A DNA stretch of 64,000 nucleotides from Parelaphostrongylus tenuis (GCA_019055375.1 JAHQIW010005386.1:62001-126000); one strand, 5' to 3'. Counted from the stretch's first letter, positions 35,701 through 46,142 are shown. A program made the numbers and translations. Notes: a model not told the origin generated them from the sequence alone.

Positions 35701-38700
35701 CACGTATATCAACACAACCGGTATATATTGAGTTAATGAAAGAGGACTAACAGAGTAATATTTAAACCGTTATCATTACAATGAGCGCTATCGTGACAGG
35801 TGTAACCCGTCGCCTCTTTCTATTATTTGCTCCCAAAAGTGTTCTTTGTCCCGATGTTCTGCCAACCGCATCAAGATTAATTGAGATAAATTGCATGAAA
35901 ACGTAAGGAAGAAAGCGTATTGATCATTGTAGTCCGTGTCATGTAGATCTCTCTTTTGTTAGTGAACAACAAAAAATCCGGTCTTGATGGTTTTTGTACT
36001 GGGTGGAACACATCCACTGTAGCACGTAACATTCGAGAAGTCGACCCTGCATATTGAGGAAAGCTGAAGAGCTCATATGTCCTAGCTCTTGATGGGATTC
36101 GTAAAAAACGCTGTGGTATGGCTTAACTTAAGACTTGAAATGACTTCAAGCTGTAATTAACATTTGCGAAGATGAGTGATTGCTGAAAGTACTGATACGG
36201 TAGAAACACGGCGATGAGAATACAAGAGCAAGCTTCGATGGTGTGGTAAGTAGTGTTGAGTGTTGGAAAGAGCTATGGAATCTCAGGCTCCCAGTTTTGC
36301 TCGTATTTCAGCATTCTCGTAATTGTATTTCACAACTTAGTCTACCGTGAGATAAAGGTGGAAGTAGAAGTTAAGCACAATTTTAACTTCACCCCTTTTT
36401 GACTTGAGAGCCCACGATTTTCTCTGGTAAGAGAGGAAGTTCGAATTCAGAATGAAGATTCACCTGGAAGTTGCTCTGATTCACATTAATTTGCTATGGA
36501 GGCGAGATAAACTTGGATGTCGGTTTGGAAAATACGAGACATCTTTCAGAAATTGGTAGGCTCCAAAATTTTAACCCTTAACCAATATGGTCATCTTGCG
36601 CGAGAGCATAGCATTCATCCTTGAAAGTCGATAGTTGAAGAGAAGAAAGTTGATATATGCTACTTTTTAAGTTCGATTCCCGAAATTTGCGGCTCTGTCT
36701 CTACTTCCTCAAGAGGTTGAGTCGTCTACGAATGAGACGACTGTCTGCTCATAGGTAAGCTTACGAAAGAGTGGTCATGTAAAGCTATCGACTTGTTATG
36801 ATGTGGTCTATATGTTATGGTACTTCATGCGGGAACATTCCTTTGCTAAGTAATGTAACAGACTTTCCTGGGATTGTGAGTAAGTATTATTGGCTTTTGT
36901 AATTTTGATGATTTTATAAAATATCTTTTCAATCCCATGCAGAATATGGATTATCACGGTGGAGTTCCAGAAACTCTTCTCCTTCTACCAATCATAATCT
37001 TGAAATCCCTTGTAGTCACTATCCATTTCCTTCTCTATAGACATCCACTAGATTCGCAGAAATTATCTCGACTTCAGCTTTTCTGACATTTTAATTTTCA
37101 ACAGTACTTGTCCAGTCTCGTTGAGTACTCTTAGTAATCGCCATCTAGGTGTCTTGTACTAGAAGATTTGATTGAGCAATTGATGAGATGAAACAAGAAT
37201 ATTGCATAGAAGTTCAGTTCTTGCGCAGTATTCGTGAATTCGTCTATGTGAATTATGGTCCGTATTCCATAAGTTTTTGTCATCTCCGCCACCACTTTGT
37301 GTCCAAAAAACCTTAGATACAAACGCTCATCAGCTATATGAAGTTTTTGTATCATATTAATATTAGTTTGAATTTTCTGATAAGGTGAATGTCGATTTAA
37401 CGAGATTGATGGCGTGGAGGCGCGAGCGGTTAGACAGTCGGACGGCTCTTAACACACAGCCGCAATTCCACCTTTAGCGAAGTCTAAACGACTATAGGTT
37501 GAGTTCGTCTGCTAAGGAAATCGAACTCGCAAGCGTTGGTGTTTCAATGTGACTTCATTCGGTTGTTTGGAAGAATATCATAAGAAACAAATCACCTGCT
37601 GCTGCACGACGTACTGTTGTTGATGTGACGGAATCAGATGCTGCTGCAGTTGTGACGGATTTGATGTGCCTCGCTGCGGCGTTCTCACGTCTATAATGAT
37701 TAAACATTACTTAAGGTCACGCTATGCATGTTGTTAGATATGTTTTTGCTTAGTTGAACCTGAAAGTTTATTTTTGAATGTAAACACCATACTGCGATTA
37801 CCAACTTCCATTGAACGATGCCATGGATAATCAATATCTTGGTACACTGACGAACTAACACAAAGCTGTTATAAAGGTCTATCAAGGTAAACAGATCGGC
37901 GGTTTGCTTTCATTACAGCCGCGATGAATCGAGTTAAGTGTCCAAACTAACTGTTCTTCTGTATGCTCAACGATACTGGTCTTCACAGTCACTGCATCGA
38001 GCCGAATCGAGTAGAGTGGATCACTGCACGAAGAATCAACGAAGCACTGCTTAATCATTACCCTTTATACAATACTTCAGCCGTGCCGAAGTGATGTGAC
38101 CACACAAGGCTGTTCTCCAGATGTAAGGCAGTTCTTGGGGGAGTTTGAACGATTGTGTACCAAGACTTCATGAAACGCTTTTTGATCGACAGTTCGATTG
38201 ATTTTCATTGATTTATACCAAGACAATAACGTCAATACCGATTTGCATTGAGCCTTGGCATGAATAGCTAATCCCATGAGGATCAGCTGTACCAAATGTG
38301 GCGCACTGAGCTAATCGTGGTTTTCTCGTTGGAGCGCAACATTTTTTACTAAACTTTTAGAAGTCGTTCGATAGCCGAAAAACTTGCAATTCTAAAACTG
38401 ACCTTGATTACTAAGGAGGCTTTCTTCGTAGGCTGTGACTACGAAAAGGAAATTGCGTTCTGCCCTTGGAGTGTTCAGTGTGTTATGCACTCGTGCTTGC
38501 TTGGCTTCATCATCAAACAGAGTGTTTCACTGGAGCATCAGTAATCGTTCGATAGTTCGAAAAGCTGCGATTCTAATGCAAAGCCTGACTTTTTTGGAAG
38601 AACGTTTTATTCCGCTGTAACAACGAGGAGGAGATTCTATTTCACACTAAGCGCGCATTGCTTGCTCGGCTAACGTCTGCGCTTCAACTTCACATAGATT

Positions 38701-41700
38701 TCCAAGAATGAATCGATATGCAGACGTCCCTCCAATCTACTGTATTCAAAACGTCGCTATAAACATTCAATATACTTTGCGGAAATGTTCGAAGCTGTTT
38801 CGAGTTTGGTACGACAGTGGCGTATGTACGTATCGGCGGTATCGTTCGCTTCATCGGTGCCACACGCCCAACAGTGAACTCTACTTAATAGCATGGATGG
38901 GTAGACGTCGTGGGATTAGCACATATTGTGTTACCACCTTTTTTTTCAGTCGATAGATTACGACTGGATCCAATAGTCAAGTGAGGGCATAGTTATTAGC
39001 AATTCTGAGACTCAATTCGCATTTTAAAAAGGTTCTTAGAGAGCACTGTATGAGCAAAAATATATAACATTCCGTACATGAGACTTTGGCCCGTTGCTTG
39101 AACTTCATAAGGGGTTTATCCATAATATAAAATGAGAATAAAAACTAATGTTTATAGAGCGACAGGGCATAACTTTCTTCAGAAATATGTGGGGCACAGA
39201 GGTTTTCCCAAATGGAATGAAAATATCCAAATATATCATAAAAATCGTGCCCTCGTGGGACGGCAGTTAAAACTATGCGCCCAGAGCAGTTTTCGTGATT
39301 CATTCAAATTTCTTCCGCTTCGAATTAATTTATAGATTTGTTTCGACCTTTCGAAACAAAACCGTTTCCTACACGCGCTCAGATGCTCCTGAAGCATATA
39401 CATCTTTTAAGTGTGAAGGATCTGAGGCAAAAACGTAATTTTTTTTATTGCTATTACAGCATTCTATGAAGATTTTTTTATGGCTAAGCCTAGTTCCAGT
39501 ATCAACAAGATTATGCCATCAGGTGGTTGCCGAACGTTTGGTAAAAAGCCATTCACAGACCCTAGCCTACCAAATAAAGCAGATCGAGTGTCAAAACAGG
39601 TGCATCGTTAAAATGGCCAAGATCGAAGCTAACGAATGATGAGTTAGGGAAAAAGCTTTATCGAGCGAAAAAGGCCGAGTCCCGAAAACTTGAATAAATG
39701 CTTTGCTTTAACGAGACGAGCATAGTTAGGAGAAACAGTTTTAAGCAGTCGACATGGATAATAGTGGTTCTAATAAAAGCGCAATCACCGAGACATAATA
39801 GAGACTCTGCAACAACCTCATGTAAACTTATCAATAAAACAAGACAGTAGACGCCAGTGTTCTCGAATAACCACCACTAATTTCATCAACTATCGTATGC
39901 ATAGAGGAAAAATCATGGGATTTCAATCACGAACGTTGGATTCATAAAAATTAAGTAGGGAAATATTGGACATATTTGAAAGAGAATCTACAGAAGAAAA
40001 GTAAAAGTAAGTATAGTCTACACAGACTGCTGCGCACTTTGAGGAACTTTTATTTCAGGTGTTCTCAGTGGAAAAGCAAACGAGAAATTATGAGGTTGAA
40101 GTAACAGTAGCGATGAGCATATTATATGCGTGAGAGTCTATCTATAGAACCTTGTTTCTTCAATTCCTCGAGTCATTGAATCCATATTACTTACTCATTG
40201 GTTGTGTCATTCTCTAAGTTGTTCCTCATTTGTTAAGAATTCTTTGCAGGCGAGGAGAGGGGAAAATGAGAAAATGAGCCACTACATCTGGCCCGAGAAA
40301 CAGACACTCAAGTAACTACGAAAGAGAACCATTAACGCCAAGTCAGGAAAGAGAGGTAGATTCCAAAAGAACACAGTGGCATTTCAAAATCAGATGACAA
40401 AATGCCTATAGAACTATCCTTCGTAACAAATGAAGTAGGTGCGGCAATAAAGGGTGTTTAAAGAACACTGGTTTGGGAAAATACTAGAATATTCAAAATT
40501 CCACCTTACAGATTTCGTTGTTTGGCTCGGGATCGCCTGTATGACCACCTATGTCGAACAAAGAATCGTGTGGTATGCCCTAATGGCTGAGAATATCTAA
40601 CCTTTTTGAGAAATGCGGTCTTGATTAGAAAGGCAAAATGGGTAAATCACTTCGTGTTTACATAAAAGAACACCTACATGGAAATCTAACGGTGAACAAA
40701 TATTCTTTTAGGTGCACATAGGACAGAAAGGCACATTGGTGACGACTTTGAGGTAGTGGTAAGGATTATGGAACAAGAGTAAAACGTCGGCACAGAAAAC
40801 CCCGAGGCGTTTCGGATCAATCGCGAGAGTTCAGGAATGAGCAAAAAAGTGGCTAATTACATGATACTTTGTCTCGGAATCATTCTCTAGCTCGACTAAG
40901 CTTTATTTTTCATAGTGTATCACATTACACCGCTGATCTTTTGCTCATCAGTACATATACAGTAGGTTTCATATAATAAGTAAACATTTAAATTAAGTTC
41001 CGCCGTAGATTTGCGAGATTTATGAGACATTCTTCAAACAATCAACAAAAGTTTTTTATTTGATCTTTCTTCTAACGGAAGTATGATGTTATAACTTTAT
41101 ATCGAATATTGTTGAGCGATATTGCATGTTAGTGGTACACACACATTTCGGCAGTTTCGCTCGTCTCATCACTACCATACACCTCTTGCTAAGATTAGCA
41201 GAAGGGGAACAGCCGTGAGCGTTAAGTGAAAAATTGCGTATTGGACCGCTCTTTTACCAGTCGATGTTTTGCGGCTGTCAATTATTTGAACATTCTCTTC
41301 ATTCAAGTGATTCTCAAAATCTTCGTTATGAAATGTCAATGTATATCCTCAAACTCTTCTGAGCCCTTTCAAGGTTTAATATTGTTCCATGGCGAGGAAT
41401 CACAAACCAGTCGAATGAAAGCAATGGTTGAATGTAATATGAGCTTAAAACATGAACTGAAAAATAGCATTTCGATACAAAGTATTTCACGACAGTCGCG
41501 ATTTGAAGAAATATATCAATGCTGTGCGAGAATTGTTCAAAAAGCACAATTCGTGAGACAGTTTTTATTTGTCACGCAAAAGTTTAGTGATAATCGGTCT
41601 TATGATATGAGACTTTATAGATTCATCTGTGCTGTTCACTGTCTCAGATACCTGAACGGTAATAGTGACTAATCAAACATACCGGTGGTGTCGCTTTCTA

Positions 41701-42031
41701 GTTCCGGAGACGGAATCTCGTATTTCTTTGGTATCGGCTCGTAGGTGACCGGCTTAAGATTACGGTTTGCTGAAATCTTTTGATAGCTATAAATCTGCCT
41801 TAGGAAAGCATTTTCAAAAGTGCCACTGATTGATTCAGCAAAATTTATTGGTAATTCCTCTAACCTCCTCCATTTCTAAGGGGTTCGTTTGCGAAATCGA
41901 TGTAATCGTCCGGTGTTGATTTGCCAATATCAGCAGCCGGAATGTCTTCTACCTCGTTCTGCAGCACACCATAAGAGCGAACCTGAACACAGTACAATTC
42001 ATCCTCTCCCGTTTCAATTTCTTTCGTTGTT
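29713..42031 (-). CDS. Multi-exon gene of unknown function, low-complexity protein
   Basis: I join ten minus-strand exons in transcript order: 41865-42031, 41683-41769, 37596-37690, 34749-34893, 31163-31195, 31015-31095, 30898-30945, 30752-30841, 30270-30341 and 29713-29768 (TAA). All have AG acceptors and GT donors, and every junction keeps one frame, giving 290 codons before the stop. Order of the product: an acidic segment with DELYCVQVRSYG; a Pro/Lys part (PVTYEPIPKKYEIPSPELES); a Gln-rich part (SQLQQHLIPSHQQQYVVQQQ); a Tyr-rich part (RKGYYYQHYPYYRLP); a Gly/Cys part (GGCAGGYGCRGGCNGGH); an acidic run; a charged helix (DPLEDLDLEELEKLEN); a basic tail (SRRLRRKLVH). I do not recognise it. 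The short-intron 3' half is solid. The joins across introns of 4.0, 2.7 and 3.6 kb are inferred from phase, so extra exons are possible. Confidence 0.6.
31330..31542 (+). pseudogene. RTE fragment, first part (split by a SINE)
   Basis: This matches the reverse transcriptase of the RTE element near 28.23-28.44 kb: GTCGACGGTCGACAATTA, a degenerate FADD region, the GCGGAACGA block and the block before the C-terminal part. It lies in the large intron of the unknown minus-strand gene. Confidence 0.75.
31533..31826 (-). mobile_element. tRNA-derived SINE, family B, with target duplication
   Basis: A 274-bp insert (31543-31816) is flanked by the direct repeat AACGATTATA at 31533-31542 and 31817-31826. 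On the minus strand it starts GGCTGTCAGCTCAATCGGG. It carries a tRNA-like unit at 31631-31700 (acceptor GCCTCGG with CCGAGGC, D stem GTGT/ACAC, T-loop GGATTCGATTCC) and ends in an A/T-rich tail. Removing it restores the RTE sequence on both sides. A second copy lies at 58.08-58.35 kb and a truncated one at 57.93 kb. Confidence 0.85.
31827..32395 (+). pseudogene. RTE fragment, second part
   Basis: It continues the RTE copy after the SINE: CTGAATGCTCCAGTTACATC, a block with CGAGGATGTAGTGAAAAGAA, and a C-terminal block matching 28.72-28.97 kb. Stops and frameshifts are frequent. It seems to end near 32.39 kb. Confidence 0.75.
32396..33017. other. Intron sequence, nothing recognised
   Basis: Part of the 3.55-kb intron between exons 34749-34893 and 31163-31195. 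No repeat or exon is recognised. Confidence 0.4.
33018..33106. repeat. Miniature hairpin with 18-bp perfect arms
   Basis: ACTAGGTTGAGGAAAAAG near 33018 is followed about 50 bp later by its exact complement ending near 33106. It could be a miniature inverted-repeat remnant. Confidence 0.7.
33424..33912 (+). CDS. GIY-YIG endonuclease domain of a Penelope-like element
   Basis: The open frame is 162 codons. Codons 1-40 come from the left terminal repeat and are probably not part of the ancestral protein. The rest is the C-terminal GIY-YIG nuclease: GTIYIISCKTCGGEYIGETG (GIY and YIG strands with a CxxC pair), RPLHIRIKEHL with the catalytic Arg, a GTHRIQRHNDDDFDV block, GHEPKTSARKTLEAFWI with the catalytic Glu, and a C-terminal LNIINHM. 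In intact elements this domain nicks target DNA for insertion. Here the reverse transcriptase is missing, so it is not autonomous. It is uninterrupted, unlike the copy at 40.5 kb, implying a younger insertion. Confidence 0.75.
   Translation: MVSFSPIDYSSFRSMGFRVCLVVDVSANTPSSEPERIIRRSFIPNGRVSDCLSVGTIYIISCKTCGGEYIGETGRPLHIRIKEHLDGKANKDPVKPLGTHRIQRHNDDDFDVIFKILGHEPKTSARKTLEAFWINSKNPQMNKKGECLNIINHMAPYLRLIF
33493..33520 (-). ncRNA. Hammerhead-like core, left Penelope arm
   Basis: On the minus strand: CTGAAGA, stem II AGGC-GTATTT-GCC, GAAAC, then GTC. Helix III is the self-complementary ACGT and the expected C precedes the cleavage point. Helix I pairing is weak. Identical to the right arm over the core. 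Confidence 0.55.
34141..34168 (+). ncRNA. Hammerhead-like core, right Penelope arm
   Basis: On the plus strand: GGCT just upstream, core CTGAAGA (34141-34147), stem II AGGC-GTATTT-GCC, GAAAC, GTC, then TAGCC, which can pair with GGCT to give a short helix I. The ACGT helix III would form better between two copies than within one. Confidence 0.6.
34295..34748. other. Intron sequence, nothing recognised
   Basis: Intron flank of the unknown minus-strand gene. The open frame at 34311-34529 (+) has no recognisable features. Confidence 0.4.
34953..35085. repeat. Compound hairpin repeat
   Basis: An outer pair GGCGTCCT / AGGACGCC encloses nested short palindromes: ATCAACGGTTCTGAGGTGAT, AAAGGTTCTGTGACCTTT and CGAAGTCAGTGACTTCG. 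The inner units are similar in size and pattern, so this may be a degenerate tandem array of a palindromic unit of about 36 bp. Confidence 0.5.
35090..37595. other. Intron of the unknown gene, nothing recognised
   Basis: The stretch is intronic if exons 37596-37690 and 34749-34893 are joined. Frames at 35088-35312, 35359-35607 (+) and 37131-37355 (-) are unremarkable. A tRNA-like block near 37415-37490 (GCGCGAGCGGTTAGAC, then ATTCCACC) may be another SINE remnant. Confidence 0.4.
37691..40500. other. Long intron, partial repeats only
   Basis: A diverged direct duplication with CGTTCGATAG followed by CGAAAA lies near 38.36 and 38.54 kb. Near 39.61 kb there is a sequence related to the foldback repeat at 3.36 kb. 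No exon is recognised. Open frames at 38435-38956 have no recognisable protein. Confidence 0.4.
40505..40890 (+). pseudogene. Penelope-like GIY-YIG remnant, older copy
   Basis: In two frames the plus strand reads RFRCLARDRLYDHLCRTKNR then VVCPNG, the Cys-containing linker before the nuclease. It continues with a KSLRVYIKEHLHG block (compare HIRIKEHLDG at 33.66 kb), GAHRTERHIGDDFEVVVRIM and an NPEAFRIN block. Several stops interrupt it. It lies in the 4.0-kb intron of the unknown gene and is clearly more decayed than the copy at 33.4 kb. Confidence 0.7.
41133..41178 (-). ncRNA. Hammerhead-like remnant near the GIY-YIG copy
   Basis: The minus strand reads ATGGTA, GTGATGA (first core base changed), a variable stem II region, GAA, a GT-rich segment, then TACCA, which pairs with TGGTA to give helix I. 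It probably marks the terminal repeat of the 40.5-kb element. Inactive by core sequence. Confidence 0.4.
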
Positions 42032-42602
42032 CTTAGATAAAAATTGAATATCAATACACGTATTACGCATATCCTTTATTAAACTTCCATTCACTGCTTC
42101 TTTTTTTCTGTACAGAGATGCTCATTTTCGGTCGGGTCTACGTCAAGACATTCTCAGATCACTACTTACACAAGCAGTTGCCTGTTGAAAATGTCTGGCT
42201 TGCTTTTGTTTTTTGTTATGTTTTATCTTTGTTTTGTTTTTATTTTGTTTTTAGCATGGACTACTCTTGTGGCTGATGAAGGTCTGCTTTTTGGAATCAA
42301 TTTGATCAAAAACGGTTTCGAATATTAAGGTGACAAACGACTGAATAACTGATTTGTGAGGTTACCATCTATGTAACATTGAAGTCTATTTTTGCTAACT
42401 TAGTCTTCCTTCCTGACGTTGAACTTAGACAAATCTCTCATAAATAGTTAAATCACTGGGTATCAATAGATCCTTACTATTATAACTAGTGCCTACGTCT
42501 ATAGATTCTTTCAATCAATGTCTTGTCCTTTATCCATCCAGTAGATGCATCCTAAAATAGTACTTACGCTAGAGCCTAATTACATCGACCACAATTTTTC
42601 AC

Positions 42603-42689
42603 CTTCACTATCTTCTCGGGACCAGATGACCGTCGCGTCTTGAGCAGATCAGAATCCTCCGGTGCCAGAGGTTTCGACATGGGAGGCAT
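42603..42689 (-). CDS. Probable start exon of the unknown minus-strand gene
   Basis: On the minus strand an ATG at 42689 opens 29 codons (MPPMSKPLAPEDSDLLKTRR, then SSGPEKIVK) and stops at a GTGAAA donor. The exon ends in phase 0, whereas the next recognised exon (41865-42031) needs two bases from upstream, so a small exon of 3n+2 bases must lie between or the join is wrong. A TTTTCTAG about 60 bp upstream of the ATG could serve as a trans-splice acceptor (inference). No signal peptide is seen, which argues for an intracellular protein if this start is right. Confidence 0.45.
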
Positions 42690-42795
42690 GTTTGATGCGA
42701 AAGTAATATGACAGAGAAACACCGCACATCAATATTCTTTGCATTCTAGAAAACAGGAAGTACTCCGGGAAGAAGATGATTTATTAAGTTTTTGG

Positions 42796-43456
42796 ATACC
42801 GTTTATTATGGCGGCGCCATTTGAGACCTTCGGTTAAAAACGTATTTTTAGCTTCTGCAAAACGTTTCTGTAGTTTATCGATAGCTCAAATCAAGTGAAT
42901 TTCAATGGTATGTTTAATTTCTCGAATAGCTTATTTTTGGCACCGTACCAGTCAAAATGATATTTTGTTCTCATTCAAAGATTTCTCACTGGATAAAACT
43001 TTTGTTTCAATGAACTTTTCATGTGATGATCATTAGATAGAGAAAATTTTTCCGATAGTAAGAATGTATTTGGCTTTTGTAAAAGATTTCTTCGAGCTTT
43101 GTAACGACCGAAAGAGTATTGGGTTTCACACTCAGTGAGCACTTCTATTCGGCCAAGTTCTATCTACAGCTGTAATACCAATCCGCTGCAACATTTTCTT
43201 AATCAGAAAGATCTCTCTATCTAATGATTTTATCTTGTTATAAAAAAACTTTTAACAGGCGGGAAATCTTTAAATGTGAACAAAATCTCATTTTGAACTG
43301 GTACGGCGTTAAAAACAAACAATATGAGAAATAAAATATACCTTCAAAATTCGCTTGATTGAAGCTATCAGATAATCATACATTTGTCAGATAACAGCAA
43401 ATTTACTCTTTTACCGAAGGCCTCAATTGGAGCCGCCATAATAGAGCAGTACCGTT
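42796..43456. mobile_element. Foldback or MITE-like element upstream of the start exon
   Basis: Ends at 42796-42839 and 43411-43456 are inverted: ATACCGTTTATTATGGCGGC on the left is matched by its complement on the right. Further inward, the segments with GGCACCGTACCAGTCAAAATG and GAACTGGTACGGCG are also inverted, so the arms cover most of the 660 bp. No coding frame. It ends about 107 bp upstream of the probable start codon at 42689. Confidence 0.75.
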
Positions 43457-45222
43457 TTTTTGTAAGGAATTATAATCAAGAGATGTAAAAGAGACAAGAA
43501 GTAGCGGGGCTTATGAAACATCAGGCTGCTGCTTTTCATAAGCTCTATGTACCGAACTGTCGAAGTCAAATAAGGATTCATAGGGCAAGGACTAAAAGAA
43601 CATAAATATTGTAAATCCTACAGGTAATGTATGTTCAGAATACCATCCGATTTGAGAAAATAATTACTTCGCAAGCTCTTTTTGACAGCTGTGGTGTTAA
43701 GTTTTACTCATCTTTCTAAATTGCAGAATTCGAAAGTTTTTTTTACATCATCTGAGTTTAGTGATTTCGAGTTTTTGGAAACCGTACAAGTGAGAAAATT
43801 GAGGTTATTTCCAAGAGGAAAACATCGCTTATAGAGAAAAGAAGAAGAAAACGAAAGAACAAAATCAGATAACTGAGATGATCAAAAGGAAATCATAGAG
43901 AGAGCTCAAATTTTTACTCAGGATTAAAAAGTAAATAATAAGAAAACGAAAATCCGAAGACATCAAATTGAAGAAGAGCTCTGATTTTTTCACTAATAAG
44001 TATTTGGACTGCGCAAGACGCTTGCAGAATTATTACTAATGATTATTGAATGCTCAAAAAAACCCATATTTTCAAGCCGCTGAAACAAGCGATCTCCACG
44101 AAGCGTAACGTATTCACCAATATACAGAGACATTAAAAATGCTCAAAATCAATGAACTGGAAAGTATAAGAGGGAGAAAGATCTTGATCATAGTGGCAGT
44201 AGGCAGATTTTCAGTGGCACTTTGGAAACAAGAACCAGTTTCAGTCTTGAGAGCAAATTGTCGACATCACAAGACGGCACCCTGAAGGGAAGATTCACGT
44301 TACGCAATGAATCTCGCCCGACGGTGGCTAAACCCGATATGGCGACTGAATACTAGACAAAGCGAATCGAAGCGGCGATGCATAGATCTTATCTAGTCGG
44401 GGGAAAAGCTGACAAATGAAACATCAATCAGGATCATCACCTTATGACGCAAGCTACAGCAGCGTTTTCTTTATTATGTTCACAAATGCTCTCCGCAATT
44501 TTTGCTGATGAAGAGATTACAGGTATTGATCAAAATGAGAGGACTGCATTTCTCTTCGTTATTTGCATTTTCGATTTTTAGGCTTTAATTGTGCTTCCTT
44601 TTATTCCACATATATAGGTCATTTTTTATGCTTGACTCATTTCTTTTAGCTTCTAAAAAAAAAGCGATCCTGTAAACAATTTACTAAGTTCCTTTGTTGT
44701 GATTGCGATGTTCTTTTGCTGAAGATCTCGAATCGTTGTTAGCTTTATGCTGAATCAATGCAGAATAAAGCTCGTACGCCCACAAGTTAGATAGTATACG
44801 TCTTCGATAAATGTGTGCTGTTTTGGAAAGAAAATTCGAGTACCCCATCAGCATCTGTACGAAGTCAGTACATGATTTTTTAATGCACTTTGAATTCCCT
44901 ATTCCCATCATGTACTGCTTCTGCTAACTGCTTATCAGGTCAACTAGCACGTTGAGTGACCCAGTTGAAAGTACTCTGCAATAACGAATGGCGGTCGATT
45001 GGTTTGATACCGCGCTCCAGCCTCGCCAGGTCTTTTATCCCTTCCGTGTTCGATTAAATAGTATCAGAATTATCGAGAATAAGAGCACTACTGACCTGAT
45101 ACATCGAGAGGCTCCCACAAATCATTTTAAGGTTAGACACTCATTCACTTCTATCTAACGATGTTTAAAGTCATGAAGGCATCGCTCAGTGATTGATCAG
45201 CGGGTAAGTTACCAAGTTCAAT
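43457..45222. other. Spacer without recognised genes
   Basis: No exon or repeat was recognised. The frame at 44684-44911 (-) has no recognisable features. Confidence 0.4.
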
Positions 45223-45416
45223 TTACCCTTTCATTTTATTCTTCCTCAACTTTCCACTGGGATGAAAATCGTCGATAAACGAAGTGAATGATAACCAAAG
45301 GTAATCTCGTCTATAGAACACAAGCTCTAAACCAGGTGCGCGCGTCATATCATGCTGTACAACGTCAACCCAACCAAGAATGTGATCACTGACTGCATTT
45401 CTCGGCACGCTGTAAT
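45223..45416 (-). CDS. Exon of an unknown minus-strand gene
   Basis: After a TTCTTTCGCAG acceptor the minus strand is open: YSVPRNAVSDHILGWVDVVQ, then HDMTRAPGLELVFYRRDYLW and LSFTSFIDDFHPSGKLRKN, ending in a stop at 45223. Composition and acceptor are convincing. A GTAAAT donor at 45226 would let the exon end four bases earlier and continue. The sequence looks like a folded globular domain (aromatic and acidic), but I do not recognise it. Upstream exons should lie between 45.4 and 48.2 kb and were not found. Confidence 0.5.
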
Positions 45417-45840
45417 CTGCGAAAGAATCCTTTTTAAAACCATTTTTAGGTTTACAAGTCCTTAATGAACTTTCCTCTATATAGACACATTTTTACTTTT
45501 TTCTCTTTTTCCTCAAATGATTTCAGTAGATCGGACTCAAAAATTCAAATATAGCAATAAAATGTTCATGCTGTCACAGCTACGATTGGTCCTGGCTTGC
45601 GTTACTTATGATCTTCTAAACATTTCAATGTGAGCAAAGCTCACGCTCTTGACGATTATGTTATGAACGTCTGTAATTTTGAGCAGATCTTTCATTCATC
45701 TTTGAGTCTATTATCTCACCTTAATTTCTCATTTTACGTTTCGCCATATTGATAAGTTTACCCAAAATGGCGATATACATTCCTTGTTTTCATTTTATTG
45801 CAAGGTGGCGCAACGTTTTTATAATGTCGTATATTCGAAA

Positions 45841-45878
45841 GCTAACGTTTCAGCGGTTTCGCCCTCTTCAAAACCTGG
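45841..45878 (-). ncRNA. Hammerhead-like remnant
   Basis: The minus strand reads TTGAAGA (CTGAAGA expected), stem II GGCG-AAAC-CGC, then TGAAACGTTAGC. Same order of parts as the Penelope termini at 34.14 kb. No element body was recognised beside it. Confidence 0.35.
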
Positions 45879-46105
45879 AAAGATCAGCTTGGCCGCGACC
45901 CAGTCAGCCAAGCACCTCTATTACTTCATCAGAAAAAAAATCACCAAACTTAGATTCCAGTCGCATCAAGCACAAAATCAACCTCTAACATCTCCTTCAT
46001 TCGAACTGCTTTCAAAAACCTCGCTTCAGAATAAACAATATTCTGGTAATATGATACCATGTTCTGAGCCTTTTAAGAGTCTATGGCATGGCACTTGTAC
46101 ACTAC

Positions 46106-46142
46106 TAGACAGGCCTGTTTCGCCTTACGAGGTTCATCAGTA
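46106..46142 (-). ncRNA. Hammerhead-ribozyme-like motif with palindromic helix III
   Basis: The minus strand reads core CTGATGA (46134-46140), stem II CCT-CGTA-AGG, GAA, helix III ACAGGCCTGT (a perfect 10-base self-complement) and C at the cleavage site. The core is intact. Helix I pairs only over two bases, so in its present form cleavage is doubtful. Chemistry and order match hammerheads of Penelope-like elements (established for that class). Confidence 0.6.

Noticed and set aside
41226..41672. 148-codon open frame on the plus strand
   Set aside because: No recognisable domain, no splice context, and it lies in the 3' flank of an exon on the other strand within a repeat-rich intron. It looks like a chance frame.
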